NCBI RefSeq assembly: GCF_022436705.1
Contig: NZ_JAKUHT010000001.1
Location: 124,001 to 188,000 of the forward strand
Reading direction: 5' to 3'
Length of the DNA stretch: 64,000 nt
From: Nocardioides sp. CFH 31398
GTDB lineage: Bacteria > Actinomycetota > Actinomycetes > Propionibacteriales > Nocardioidaceae
Part shown: positions 17,885-26,707 of the stretch, piece after piece
Layout of the letters: every line of letters starts with the position of its first letter
Position numbering within the stretch: the stretch's first letter is position 1
Notes under the pieces: model-generated
Seen by the model: the letters and a program-made list of their open reading frames with translations, nothing else
Told to the model about the DNA's origin: nothing
Database searches by the model: none
Program-made: the position numbers and the translations under genes

Positions 17885-18495
17885 CGGCTGGCGACCAGCA
17901 GCCCGACCCCGCGGACCAGTCGGACCCGCAGGCCCCGGCCGGCTCCCCCGAGGAGCCGGTCGAGGTCTCGGCCGACCCCGGCGACCTCGGTGACCTCACC
18001 GATCCGGTCGGCGAGGCGGAGGGCCTCGACGAGGCCGTCACGGACGGCGACGCGGCGTCCGACGAGCTGACCGTCACGAGGATGGAGCTCGCCGAGCGCA
18101 CCGCCGACCTGCAGCGCCTGCAGGCCGAGTTCGTCAACTACAAGCGGCGCGTCGAGCGCGACCGCGAGCTGCTGGCGCAGAACTCGGCGTACAAGGTGCT
18201 CAGCCCGGTGGTCGAGGTCCTCGACACCATCGACCGGGCCCGCGAGCACGGCGAGGTCGAGGGCGGCTTCAAGTCCGTCGCCGACCAGCTCGAGCGCGTC
18301 GTGGCCCAGCAGGGCCTCGTCCGGTTCGGCGAGGCGGGCGACCCCTTCGACCCCAACCTGCACGAGGCGCTCTCGCACCTCGGGGCGGACGAGGGCGTCG
18401 AGGTCACCTCGGTCAAGACCGTGGTGAAGGCCGGCTACCGGATCGGCGACCGCGTCGTCCGCGCCGCCCAGGTCCTCGTGGTCGACCCGGCCTGA
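17881..18495 (+). CDS. grpE: Nucleotide exchange factor GrpE
   Basis: DnaK nucleotide exchange factor, 204 aa. An acidic, disordered N-terminus (about residues 1-65) precedes the long helix ([22 protein letters not shown]) and the C-terminal beta domain, where [15 protein letters not shown] and the [16 protein letters not shown] ending are diagnostic. The GTG start overlaps the dnaK stop by 4 bp. The order dnaK-grpE-dnaJ-hspR is the classical actinobacterial arrangement. Confidence 0.97.
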   Translation: MTAGDQQPDPADQSDPQAPAGSPEEPVEVSADPGDLGDLTDPVGEAEGLDEAVTDGDAASDELTVTRMELAERTADLQRLQAEFVNYKRRVERDRELLAQNSAYKVLSPVVEVLDTIDRAREHGEVEGGFKSVADQLERVVAQQGLVRFGEAGDPFDPNLHEALSHLGADEGVEVTSVKTVVKAGYRIGDRVVRAAQVLVVDPA

Positions 18496-18550
18496 GGCCC
18501 CGCACCATCCAGCCCCCCACCCTGACCGCGCACCCGAAGGAGGTGTCCCC

Positions 18551-19714
18551 GTGGCGAACGCCGAGTGGTTGAACAAGGACTTCTACGCCGTCCTCGGCGT
18601 CGCCAAGGACGCCTCGTCCGCCGACATCAAGAAGGCCTACCGGAAGCTGGCGCGCGAGAACCACCCGGACTCCAACCCGGGTGACACCGCCAAGCACGAC
18701 CGGTTCAAGAAGGTCGCCGAGGCGTACGACGTCGTCGGCGACCCCGCCAAGCGCAAGGAGTACGACGAGATGCGCGCGGCGGGCCCCGCCTTCGGCGGCG
18801 GCTTCGGCGGCGGCGGGCAGGGTGGGGGCTTCGACTTCTCGGACCTCTTCCGTGGACAGCAGCCCGGCGGGACCGCCGGGGCCGGTGGGCTCGGGGACGT
18901 CTTCGGCGACCTGTTCGGTCAGACCGGGGGCCGTCGCACCACCGGTCGGCCGCGGCCGACCAAGGGCGCGGACGTCGAGACGACGGCCACGATCGGCTTC
19001 ACCGACGCCCTCGACGGCGTCACCATCTCCCTCCGCCTCACGAGCGACTCCGCCTGCCCGACCTGCTCGGGCAGCGGCGGCAAGCCGGGCACCCGCCCGC
19101 ACATCTGCACCGAGTGCGAGGGTGCCGGCTTCGTCTCCGGGCGCCAGGGCGGCGCGTTCTCCATGACCGAGACCTGCCCCGTCTGCGGCGGTCGCCAGCT
19201 CGTGTACGACGAGCCGTGCCCGACCTGCCAGGGCTCCGGGCGTGGTCGCTCCGACCGCTCCGTGCAGGCCCGCATCCCCGCCGGCGTGAAGGACGGCCAG
19301 CGGATCCGGCTCAAGGGCAAGGGCGCCAAGGGCGAGAACGGCGGCCCGAACGGCGACCTCTACGTCACCGTCAAGGTCTCCCCGCACCGGCTGTTCGGCC
19401 GCAAGGGCGACAACCTCACCCTCGACGTCCCGGTGTCCTTCGACGAGGCCGCCCTGGGCGCCGAGATCAGGATCCCCACGATCGGCGGGGCGCCGGTCAC
19501 CCTCAAGATCCCCGCCGGCACGCCCAACGGCCGGACCTTCCGGGTCCGTGGCCGCGGCGGCCGCAAGGCGGACGGCACCAACGGCGACCTGCTCGCCACC
19601 GTCGAGGTGCAGGTCCCGGCCCGCCTCGGCACCGAGGCCCGCGAGGCGCTCGAGGCCTACCGGGCGGCGGTCGGGGAGACTACGCTCCGCGCCAACCTGT
19701 TCGAGAAGGCGTGA
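18551..19714 (+). CDS. dnaJ: Chaperone DnaJ (type A)
   Basis: DnaK co-chaperone, 387 aa. It has the J domain with HPD at residues 38-40, a Gly/Phe-rich linker (about 75-130), a zinc-finger region from C169 to about 233, then the client-binding barrels. Three of the four zinc motifs read CxxCxGxG; the third is CPVCGGRQ, keeping both cysteines but losing the last glycine. GTG at 18551 has the strong ribosome site GAAGGAGG. It lies 55 bp after grpE. Confidence 0.97.
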   Translation: MANAEWLNKDFYAVLGVAKDASSADIKKAYRKLARENHPDSNPGDTAKHDRFKKVAEAYDVVGDPAKRKEYDEMRAAGPAFGGGFGGGGQGGGFDFSDLFRGQQPGGTAGAGGLGDVFGDLFGQTGGRRTTGRPRPTKGADVETTATIGFTDALDGVTISLRLTSDSACPTCSGSGGKPGTRPHICTECEGAGFVSGRQGGAFSMTETCPVCGGRQLVYDEPCPTCQGSGRGRSDRSVQARIPAGVKDGQRIRLKGKGAKGENGGPNGDLYVTVKVSPHRLFGRKGDNLTLDVPVSFDEAALGAEIRIPTIGGAPVTLKIPAGTPNGRTFRVRGRGGRKADGTNGDLLATVEVQVPARLGTEAREALEAYRAAVGETTLRANLFEKA

Positions 19715-19740
19715 GTGACCGTGAGTGACCGTGAGTGACA
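19711..19740 (+). repeat. Three tandem 10-bp units at the dnaJ-hspR junction
   Basis: GTGAGTGACC occurs at 19711-19720 and 19721-19730, and GTGAGTGACA at 19731-19740. The array carries the dnaJ stop (19712-19714) and offers candidate hspR starts at 19725, 19731 and 19740. Confidence 0.85.
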
Positions 19741-20177
19741 TGGACGCACCCGTGCACCGTCCCGGTGGCCCGCCGCCCGACGCCGCGGTCTACGTCATCA
19801 GCGTCGCGGCGGAGCTCACCGGGCTCCACCCGCAGACCCTGCGCACCTACGAGCGCATGGGGCTCATCACCCCGGAGCGCACCGCCGGCGGCGGGCGCCG
19901 CTACTCGGGTCGCGACATCGAGCAGCTGCGGGAGATCGCCCGCCTGACCGGCTCCGGCATCGGCATCGAGGGCGTGCGCCGGATCATGGACCTGGAGCAC
20001 CACGCGCTCGCGCTGGAGCACCGCAACGCCGAGCTGCAGGCCGAGCTCGAGGCGACCCGCGAGGCGCTGCGCGAGGCGCTGTCCACCCGGCCCTCCCCGG
20101 TGGCGGCGTCCCGCCTGCCCGCCCTGCTCCGCGAGCAGTCGCCCGGGCCCGTCGTGGTCTGGCGCCGCGGCCGCTGA
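19731..20177 (+). CDS. hspR: Heat shock repressor HspR (MerR family)
   Basis: MerR-type DNA-binding repressor of about 148 aa, expected to bind HAIR elements and repress dnaK and clpB, with DnaK as co-repressor in the established streptomycete model. The helix-turn-helix VISVAAELTGLHPQTLRTYERMGL and the winged RRYSGRDIEQLREI are diagnostic; a coiled-coil segment (HALALEHRNAELQAELEATREAL) follows for dimerisation. The start is ambiguous among GTG 19725, GTG 19731 and ATG 19740 inside the 10-bp repeats, all giving an intact domain. Confidence 0.93.
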   Translation: MSDMDAPVHRPGGPPPDAAVYVISVAAELTGLHPQTLRTYERMGLITPERTAGGGRRYSGRDIEQLREIARLTGSGIGIEGVRRIMDLEHHALALEHRNAELQAELEATREALREALSTRPSPVAASRLPALLREQSPGPVVVWRRGR

Positions 20178-20212
20178 CCCCGCTCGACCCGGGTCGCCTC
20201 ACCGGCGGTTCC

Positions 20213-20227
20213 CTGCCGTTCGGGCAG
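20213..20227. terminator. Possible weak terminator after hspR
   Basis: CTGCC-GTTCG-GGCAG, a 5-bp stem with a 5-base loop, 36 bp after the hspR stop. There is no poly-T tract. Confidence 0.3.
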
Positions 20228-20301
20228 TTCCGCCCGAGGCATCGCTGAGGCATCGTGGTGTGACGGGCGTCGCACCCGGCGGGCCCGGTGAGGAGGCGCA
20301 G

Positions 20302-21480
20302 ATGACCAGGAGCATCGACCCGGCCGGCATCGACGCCGTGCTGGAGCGGGCGGTCGCGAACCGCGACCTGCCCCACGTCGCCGCGATCGCGGCCGACGCG
20401 GACGGCGTGTTCTACGAGGGCGGCGCGGGGCCGCGCGTCGCGGGAGAGTCCGACGACCCCGTGGGGACGTCGACCGTCTTCCGCATCATGTCGATGACGA
20501 AGATGGTCTGCACCGCGGCCGCGCTGCAGCAGAAGGAACGCGGCGAGCTCGACTTCGACGCGCCCGTCGAGGAGTACGTGCCGGACTTCGCGGACGTGAA
20601 GGTGCTCGAGGGCTTCGACGGCGACACCCCGATCCTGGTCGAGCCGCGCACGAAGGCGACCGTGCACCACCTCGTCACCCACACCAGCGGCCTGGCGTAC
20701 TGGTTCTGGAACGAGCCCCTCAAGCGCTACGAGGCGCTGACCGGGGTGCCGAACGTCGTCCCCGGGTCGATGGAGGCGTTCAAGGCCCCCATGACCGCGC
20801 ACCCGGGGGAGACCTACACCTACGGCATCAACACCGACTGGCTCGGCCGCGTCGTCGAGGCCGTGGCCGGGACGACGCTCGACGTGGTGGTCCGGGACGG
20901 CATCACCGGACCCCTCGGCATGGACGACACGACCTTCGCCCCCGACGAGGCCGCGCACGCCCGCGCGGTGACCGTCCACGTGAAGGGCGAGGACGGGCAG
21001 TGGGGGTCGGTCGGCAACGTCCTGAACCCCGAGCCCGACTGGTGGGCCGGCGGCCACGGTCTCTACTCGACACCGCGCGACTACATCCGGTTCGAGCGCG
21101 CCCTGCTGCGCGGCGGCGAGCTGGACGGCGTCCGGATCCTGTCGCAGGAGACCGTCGACGCGGCGTTCACGAACCAGATCGGCGACCTCGACGTGCCCGA
21201 GGAGATCCCGACCGCGGACCCGCCCATCACGGACACGCTCCACGCCGGACCGGGGTGGAAGTGGGGCTACGGGCTGCTGCTGAACACGAGGGACGTGCCG
21301 GGTCGCCGACGGGCCGGCACCGGGGCGTGGGCCGGGCTGTTCAACACCCACTTCTTCGTCGACCGGGCGACGGGGGTCTGCGCCTCGATCTACACCAACT
21401 CCCTGCCCTTCATCGTCGCCGACGAGGCGTGGAAGGTGTACGGCGAGTTCGAGGAGGCGCTCTACGACGCCCTCGGCTGA
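20302..21480 (+). CDS. Serine hydrolase, beta-lactamase/class C-like (probable esterase)
   Basis: Cytoplasmic protein of 392 aa (no signal peptide) with the beta-lactamase fold. The nucleophile motif S-x-x-K is S64-M-T-K67, and a tyrosine-containing second motif follows at YTYGINTD near residue 175. Family members include esterases such as EstB and transpeptidase-like hydrolases; the lack of export signal argues against antibiotic resistance or cell-wall work. ATG at 20302 is chosen for its GAGGAGG site; a longer GTG start at 20260 exists but has no ribosome site. Confidence 0.86.
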   Translation: MTRSIDPAGIDAVLERAVANRDLPHVAAIAADADGVFYEGGAGPRVAGESDDPVGTSTVFRIMSMTKMVCTAAALQQKERGELDFDAPVEEYVPDFADVKVLEGFDGDTPILVEPRTKATVHHLVTHTSGLAYWFWNEPLKRYEALTGVPNVVPGSMEAFKAPMTAHPGETYTYGINTDWLGRVVEAVAGTTLDVVVRDGITGPLGMDDTTFAPDEAAHARAVTVHVKGEDGQWGSVGNVLNPEPDWWAGGHGLYSTPRDYIRFERALLRGGELDGVRILSQETVDAAFTNQIGDLDVPEEIPTADPPITDTLHAGPGWKWGYGLLLNTRDVPGRRRAGTGAWAGLFNTHFFVDRATGVCASIYTNSLPFIVADEAWKVYGEFEEALYDALG

Positions 21481-21557
21481 GGCCTCGGGCGTCCGTGGCC
21501 CCTGACGACGAGGGGTCGCCGCGGTTAGCCTGCCCCGAGGACGGGGAGGTGGGGGAC

Positions 21558-22448
21558 GTGTCCGAGCCGACGCTGTGGTGGCACCACCACCGCATGACCG
21601 CGCCGTCGCGCGGACCCCACCAGCGCTTCGTCGTCGGCGCGCACCCGTGGGGAGCGACCCTCTGGGACTGCCCGACCCGGCGCGAGCCCGACCGGCGGCT
21701 CCGCGTCGTCGAGGTGGCCGTCGCGGAGCCCGGAGCGTCCGTCGACGCCGCCGTGCACGCCGCGCTGGACCACGTGCCGTCGTCGCGGTGGCGGGCCGCC
21801 TGGGGCCGCTGGGGCTGGTTCGGCCTCGCCCGCCGCCCCGCCGGCAGGACGGCGAAGCTCCCCTTCACCGGCCGCATCCACCTCGCCGACGCCCTCTCCC
21901 GTCGCGCGGCCTCGCACCAGATGCCGCACGCCCCGGAGGTGACCGCCGCCGTCCGCGCGGCGCTGTGGGGCTGTCGCTCGCAGGACTCGCGGACGTCGTC
22001 CGCGCTCAACCGGTGGCTCGCCGACGTCGACCGCGCCGACGAGGCCGCCACCGGCGTGGTCATGTACGCCCGGTCGATGGCCGGTGCCGCGCCCGGTGGT
22101 CACCGGGCCGTCGTGGACCGGGCGGCCTCGCTGACCCGCGACCTCGTCGCGGTCATGGCCGCCGGGTCCGAGACCACCCGGCGCGAGGCCGTCGCGCAGC
22201 TGCGCGACCTGCGCGACGGCTGCCGCGAGGCCCACGCCGCCCGCGAGGCGCTCGAGGCCGGTCTCGCCCGTGCGGCCCGTGGCCCGGGCGTCCCCGACCT
22301 CCGCCTCGCCGCCGCCGACGCCGAGCGCGACGAGCGCCGCCACCGCGTCGGCGAGGTCCTCCGCGACCTGCGCGCCGAGGCCGTCGTCCTGCGCGAGGTC
22401 GACGCGGAGCTGCGCGACACGAAGGAGCGCCCCACCACCGCCGGTTGA
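21558..22448 (+). CDS. Unrecognised protein, LWWxHHRM family copy 1 (soluble form)
   Basis: A 296-aa protein that I cannot place in a family. It is a paralogue of the gene at 24851: both begin with LWWxHHRM and share PWGxxxW, LPFTGRxxLADA, ALWxCR, VDRAAxLxxDLVA, QLxxLRDxCxEAxAAR and a C-terminal REVxAELR. This copy lacks the central hydrophobic segments of the other. The C-terminal half is helical and probably coiled coil. GTG at 21558 sits behind a GGGGAGGTGGGG stretch, and a TTAGCCT -10-like box is at 21525-21531. Function unknown. Confidence 0.68.
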   Translation: MSEPTLWWHHHRMTAPSRGPHQRFVVGAHPWGATLWDCPTRREPDRRLRVVEVAVAEPGASVDAAVHAALDHVPSSRWRAAWGRWGWFGLARRPAGRTAKLPFTGRIHLADALSRRAASHQMPHAPEVTAAVRAALWGCRSQDSRTSSALNRWLADVDRADEAATGVVMYARSMAGAAPGGHRAVVDRAASLTRDLVAVMAAGSETTRREAVAQLRDLRDGCREAHAAREALEAGLARAARGPGVPDLRLAAADAERDERRHRVGEVLRDLRAEAVVLREVDAELRDTKERPTTAG

Positions 22449-22510
22449 GGTGCGACGAGCGCCGGCGAGGAGCCTCGACACCACGTGAGCCGGACCGGGG
22501 CCCGTCACGG

Positions 22511-22580
22511 GGTCTCGAGGCTCGCTGCGCTCGCACCTCGACCAGCGTGACGAGCGCTCGCACCTCGACCAGCGGTCGAG
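22511..22580. repeat. Intergenic CTCGACC-type repeat
   Basis: A 21-nt sequence occurs twice with no mismatch at 22527-22547 and 22554-22574 (period 27). With the flanking GTCTCGAGG and GGTCGAGG it can fold into stem-loops. It resembles dispersed extragenic repeats seen in Nocardioides-type genomes; it may also end transcription of the preceding gene. Confidence 0.65.
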
Positions 22581-22615
22581 GCCCGCACCGATGAGTCTGC
22601 GGGAGACTCCCGGTC

Positions 22616-23428
22616 ATGAGCACCATGACCCACACCAGCGGCCACGCGCCCGTCGGCGACCTGAACGTCTACTACGAGATCCACGGCGAGCCCACCGGCC
22701 TGCCGCCCGTCCTGCTCCTGCACGGCGGCCTCTTCGACATCGACCTCCAGTTCGGCGGCATCATCGACGGTCTCGCGAGCGACCGCCAGGTCGTCGCCAT
22801 GGACCTGCAGGGCCACGGAGGCACCAACGACGTCGACCGCCCGTTCCGCGCCGCCGACATGGCCGGTGACGCCGTGGGCCTGCTCGACCACCTCGGCATC
22901 GACCGCGTGGACGTCGTCGGCTACAGCCTCGGCGGCAACGTCGCGATCGGCCTCGCCGTCCACCACCCCGACCGGGTCCGCCGCCTCGTTGCCTCGTCGG
23001 TGTCGTACGCCAAGGCCGGCATGCGCGGCTCCGAGAACGCGGACGCCGTGGGCGAGATGAAGGTCGAGATGATCGCCGGCACCCCGATGGAGGCGACCTA
23101 CCTCGCGAAGTCGCCGCACCCCGACCACGAGCACCTGCAGGGCCTGCTCGACAAGCTGGGCGCGATCTTCTCCGAGCCGGACTGGACCGAGGAGCAGATC
23201 CGCGGCATCGCCGCCCCCACCCTGGTCACCGTCGGCGACGCCGACATGGTCTCGCTCGACCACGCCGTGGCGTTCCTGCGCCTGCGCGGCGGCGACGTCA
23301 ACGGCGACTTCGAGGGCGTGCCGGCCTCCCAGCTCGCGGTGCTGCCCGGGACCACCCACTTCGGCGGGTACGCCGACCCCGAGCTCGTGCTCGCGGTCCT
23401 CCGCCCGTTCCTGTCGGCGGCGGACTGA
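22616..23428 (+). CDS. Alpha/beta hydrolase
   Basis: Soluble hydrolase of 270 aa with the complete fold signature: oxyanion HGG at residues 36-38, nucleophile elbow GYSLGG with S104, and a late histidine in TTHFGGYADPE near the C-terminus. The acid is probably the aspartate in VGDADMVS. Esterase, lactonase or haloperoxidase-like activity are all possible. It precedes the homogentisate dioxygenase by 66 bp on the same strand, so it may share a transcript; involvement in tyrosine breakdown is speculative. Confidence 0.88.
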   Translation: MSTMTHTSGHAPVGDLNVYYEIHGEPTGLPPVLLLHGGLFDIDLQFGGIIDGLASDRQVVAMDLQGHGGTNDVDRPFRAADMAGDAVGLLDHLGIDRVDVVGYSLGGNVAIGLAVHHPDRVRRLVASSVSYAKAGMRGSENADAVGEMKVEMIAGTPMEATYLAKSPHPDHEHLQGLLDKLGAIFSEPDWTEEQIRGIAAPTLVTVGDADMVSLDHAVAFLRLRGGDVNGDFEGVPASQLAVLPGTTHFGGYADPELVLAVLRPFLSAAD

Positions 23429-23494
23429 CACCCGACCGGGAGCCTGGAAGAGTCCGACCTGCGCCACACCGTGGTGGCGCGGGAAGGACCGACG

Positions 23495-24691
23495 ATGGCT
23501 CACTACCAGCGCGTGGGCGCCGTACCACCCAAGCGGCACACGCAGCACCGCGACCCGGACGGTGCGCTCTACTCCGAGGAGCTGATGGGGGAGGAGGGCT
23601 TCTCCTCCGACTCCTCGCTGCTCTACCACCGCCACATCCCCTCGGCGATCCGCTCGGCGCGCACCTGGGACCTGCCGGACCAGACGACGCGGCCCAACCA
23701 CCCCCTGGTGCCGCTGCACCTGAGACTGCACACGCTCTTCGAGGGTGACGCCTGGCGCGACGTCGACGCCGTCACCGGCCGGCGCCTCGTGCTGGCCAAC
23801 GCCGACGTGCGCATCTCCTACGCCGCCGTCGGGGCGACGTCCCCGCTCTACCGCAACGCCGTCGGCGACGAGTGCGTGTACGTCGAGGACGGCGCGGGAC
23901 GCGTCGAGACGGTCTTCGGCGACCTCGAGGTCGGCCGTGGCGACTACGTGGTGGTGCCTCGCGCCACGACCCACCGCTGGGTCCCGTCGGGCGACGGCCC
24001 GCTGCGCCTGTACGCCGTCGAGGCCACCAGCCACATCGCGCCCCCGAAGCGCTACCTCTCGAAGTACGGCCAGTTCCTCGAGCACGCGCCGTACTGCGAG
24101 CGCGACCTGCGCCTGCCGACCCCTCCGCGGGTCGTCGAGGACACCGACGTGGAGGTCTACCTCAAGCACCGTGGCCACGGTCCGGGCGGCCTCGCGGGCA
24201 CGATCCACGTCGTCCCGCACCACCCCTTCGACGTGGTGGGCTGGGACGGCTGTCTCTACCCGTACGCCTTCAACGTCGACGACTTCGAACCCATCACCGG
24301 GCGCGTGCACCAGCCGCCGCCGGTGCACCAGGTCTTCGAGGGCTCGAACTTCGTGATCTGCAACTTCGTGCCGCGCAAGGTGGACTACCACCCGCTGGCC
24401 GTGCCCGTGCCGTACTACCACTCGAACGTCGACTCCGACGAGGTCATGTTCTACGTCGGCGGCGACTACGAGGCCCGCAAGGGCACGGGCATCGGTATCG
24501 GCTCGATCTCGCTGCACCCCGGTGGCCACGCGCACGGCCCGCAGCCGGGAGCGGTCGAGGCGAGCCTCGGCGCGGAACGCTTCGACGAGCTCGCGGTCAT
24601 GGTCGACACCTTCAGGCCCCTCGAGCTCGGCGAGGCCGCCCTCGCCAGTGACGACGGTGCCTACGCGCTGTCGTGGGACAAGAACTCCTGA
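23495..24691 (+). CDS. hmgA: Homogentisate 1,2-dioxygenase
   Basis: Fe(II) ring-cleaving dioxygenase, 398 aa, converting homogentisate to maleylacetoacetate in tyrosine/phenylalanine catabolism. Iron-ligand regions are present: histidine and glutamate in YYHSNVDSDEVMFY and histidine in LHPGGHAHGP. The length fits the shorter actinobacterial form (human enzyme 445 aa). ATG at 23495 follows GGAAGGA; an in-frame TTG or GTG further up lacks support. Fumarylacetoacetase and maleylacetoacetate isomerase genes are not in the window. Confidence 0.93.
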   Translation: MAHYQRVGAVPPKRHTQHRDPDGALYSEELMGEEGFSSDSSLLYHRHIPSAIRSARTWDLPDQTTRPNHPLVPLHLRLHTLFEGDAWRDVDAVTGRRLVLANADVRISYAAVGATSPLYRNAVGDECVYVEDGAGRVETVFGDLEVGRGDYVVVPRATTHRWVPSGDGPLRLYAVEATSHIAPPKRYLSKYGQFLEHAPYCERDLRLPTPPRVVEDTDVEVYLKHRGHGPGGLAGTIHVVPHHPFDVVGWDGCLYPYAFNVDDFEPITGRVHQPPPVHQVFEGSNFVICNFVPRKVDYHPLAVPVPYYHSNVDSDEVMFYVGGDYEARKGTGIGIGSISLHPGGHAHGPQPGAVEASLGAERFDELAVMVDTFRPLELGEAALASDDGAYALSWDKNS

Positions 24692-24710
24692 CCGGAGCCG
24701 GCCCCACGGT

Positions 24711-24758
24711 GGTCGAGCGGTGAGCGAGCCCGGGCTCGACCGGCGGTGGTGCCGCCGG
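24711..24758. terminator. Double hairpin after hmgA
   Basis: GGTCGAGC (24711-24718) pairs with GCTCGACC (24734-24741), and CCGGCGG (24740-24746) pairs with CCGCCGG (24752-24758) across a 5-base loop. It likely ends hmgA transcription and belongs to the same GGTCGAG/CTCGACC repeat class as 22511-22580. Confidence 0.55.
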
Positions 24759-24850
24759 CCGTGGGGGGCCTCGCTCGACCGGCGCGGGTGGGACGACGGG
24801 GTTAGTCTCGACAGCCAGCGGGAAGGCTCCCCCTCGGAGGTGATCCGGTC

Positions 24851-25897
24851 GTGACGCAGCCGGCGTTGTGGTGGCAGCACCACCGCATGCAGCCGCCCGT
24901 CATGACCAGCGGCTCGCGGTGGGCCGTCGCCCACTACCCCTGGGGGGTGGCGGTCTGGGAGAAGCCGCTGCACTGGACCGCACCGGCCGGCCCGCGGGTC
25001 GTCGACGTCGTGGTCACCGACCCCGGCGCCCCGGTCGGCCTGGCCCGGGAGCACGCCGTCGAGCGCATGCCCTCGCCGTCGCTCGCCCGGCGGACGGCGA
25101 GTGCGCTGCCCTTCCCCGCCAGCCCCCGGTCGGTCACGGCGGCGGCGGTCGCGGCAGTGCTGACGGCCGTGGCCGCCGCGGCGGCGGACGGGAGCGGCTG
25201 GTTCCTCCTGGTCATCCCCGTCCTCGTCCTCGTGCTCCTCCTCGCCGACCGGGTGCCGCCGCACGAGCACCCCGCGGCCTGGCGGCGCCGCGGTCACCAG
25301 GCGACGGCCCTGCCGTTCACCGGCCGCGTCCAGCTGGCCGACGCGGTCTGCGCGCGCTCCGCCCACCAGCCGTACGCCGCGGCGGTGGTGCACGCCGTCC
25401 GGACCGCGCTGTGGGAGTGCCGCGACGACCACCGGGCGCCCCGCACGGTGGGACGACCCCGGCTCGACGCCTGGCTCGACGACCTGGACGACGGGGACCG
25501 GCTCGCCGCGGAGGTGCTGTCGCACACCACGGGGGCCCGGGCCGGGGCCGCGACCGTGGTCGACCGGGCGGCCGCCCTCGTGCCCGACCTCGTGGCCGGG
25601 TTGGCGAACCCGTCCGCAGGCCAGCGCGGGCAGGTCCTGCGCCAGCTGGCGCAGCTGCGCGACGCCTGCGCGGAGGCGCTGGCGGCGCGGGACTCGCTGG
25701 CCGACGCCGTCGGCTCCGTGGAGGCGGTGGGCCACGACGTCCACGGGCTGGCGCTCCCGGGCCGCAGCGCCGCCGACGAGTGGGTCGCCACCCGCGTCGA
25801 GGACCTCCTGGGGGACCTGCACGCCGAGGCGACGGTCCTGCGGGAGGTCGAGGCGGAGCTGCGCACCCGCGACGGCCTCGACGTCCGCGACGCCTGA
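24851..25897 (+). CDS. Unrecognised membrane protein, LWWxHHRM family copy 2
   Basis: A 348-aa paralogue of the gene at 21558 with the same N-terminal LWWxHHRM and the same ordered blocks. It differs by an insert at about residues 95-140 that forms two closely spaced transmembrane helices (VTAAAVAAVLTAVAAAA and GWFLLVIPVLVLVLLLA), so the helical C-terminal half would face one side of the membrane. GTG at 24851 follows CGGAGGTGA; the TTAGTCT box at 24802-24808 parallels the promoter of copy 1. Function unknown. Confidence 0.68.
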   Translation: MTQPALWWQHHRMQPPVMTSGSRWAVAHYPWGVAVWEKPLHWTAPAGPRVVDVVVTDPGAPVGLAREHAVERMPSPSLARRTASALPFPASPRSVTAAAVAAVLTAVAAAAADGSGWFLLVIPVLVLVLLLADRVPPHEHPAAWRRRGHQATALPFTGRVQLADAVCARSAHQPYAAAVVHAVRTALWECRDDHRAPRTVGRPRLDAWLDDLDDGDRLAAEVLSHTTGARAGAATVVDRAAALVPDLVAGLANPSAGQRGQVLRQLAQLRDACAEALAARDSLADAVGSVEAVGHDVHGLALPGRSAADEWVATRVEDLLGDLHAEATVLREVEAELRTRDGLDVRDA

Positions 25898-25945
25898 GAC
25901 GCGGACTGCGCCCCGGCCGGTGCACACCCGTGCCAGCATGGCGGG

Positions 25946-26707
25946 ATGAGCACGAAGGGACCAGAGGGCGGCCGGCTGGCCGGGGTGCGCGCGGCGGTGA
26001 CCGGCGCGTCGAGCGGCATCGGCGAGGCGACGGCCCGGGCGCTGGCCGCGGAGGGAGCGAGGGTGGCGTTGCTCGCGCGACGCACCGACCTCCTCGAGGA
26101 CATCGCGGCCGACATCGGGCCGTCGGCGACGGCGTACCAGGTCGACGTCACGGACGCCGCCGCGGTCCGCGACACCGTCGCGCAGGTGGCCGAGGACCTC
26201 GGCGGGATCGACGTCCTCGTCAACAACGCGGGCGTCGGCTCGATGAGCCTGGCCGCGGACGCCGACCTCGACGAGTGGCACACGATGGTCGACGTCAACC
26301 TGCACGGCGTCCTGCACGTCAGCCACGCGGCGCTGCCGCACCTGGTCGCCGCCGCCCGGGGCGAGCGCGGCATCGCCGACCTGGTGACCATCAGCTCGGC
26401 CAGCGGCCGGCGGGTCCCGAAGGCGACGTCGAACGTGTACGCCGCGACGAAGCACGCCGTCGGGGCGTTCTGCGAGGCGCTGCGCCTCGAGCTGGGTCCC
26501 CAGCAGGTCCGGGTCGGCATCATCGAGCCCGGTTTCGTCGTCACCGACATGACCAGCGACCGCGACTTCGGCGAGCTCGAGGCGCTCGAGGCGTCGGACG
26601 TCGCCGACTCGATCGTCTTCATGGTCACCCGCCCCCGCCGCCACGGCATCAACGAGATGCTGATGCGGGCGGTGCTGGTGGTGCCGGGTCTCAGCGCGAG
26701 GCGGTGA
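25946..26707 (+). CDS. Short-chain dehydrogenase/reductase (classical SDR)
   Basis: NAD(P)-dependent oxidoreductase of 253 aa. The cofactor motif TGASSGIG is at residues 19-26, NNAG follows at about 93, and the catalytic serine and YxxxK (YAATK) are in place. The N-terminal arginines after the glycine motif (LLARRTD) suggest NADP preference. Substrate unknown. The 3' end overlaps that of the convergent ABC permease by 17 bp. Confidence 0.92.
   Translation: MSTKGPEGGRLAGVRAAVTGASSGIGEATARALAAEGARVALLARRTDLLEDIAADIGPSATAYQVDVTDAAAVRDTVAQVAEDLGGIDVLVNNAGVGSMSLAADADLDEWHTMVDVNLHGVLHVSHAALPHLVAAARGERGIADLVTISSASGRRVPKATSNVYAATKHAVGAFCEALRLELGPQQVRVGIIEPGFVVTDMTSDRDFGELEALEASDVADSIVFMVTRPRRHGINEMLMRAVLVVPGLSARR

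Noticed and set aside
20302-21480. Secreted beta-lactamase conferring resistance
   Set aside because: There is no signal peptide, and the SMTK/YGIN motifs fit esterase-type family members.
22527-22574. CRISPR array
   Set aside because: Only two 21-nt copies with a 6-nt gap; spacers are far too short and no cas gene is present.
24851-25897. Copy 2 of LWWxHHRM family as an MFS or ABC permease
   Set aside because: It has only two hydrophobic helices and no transporter motif.
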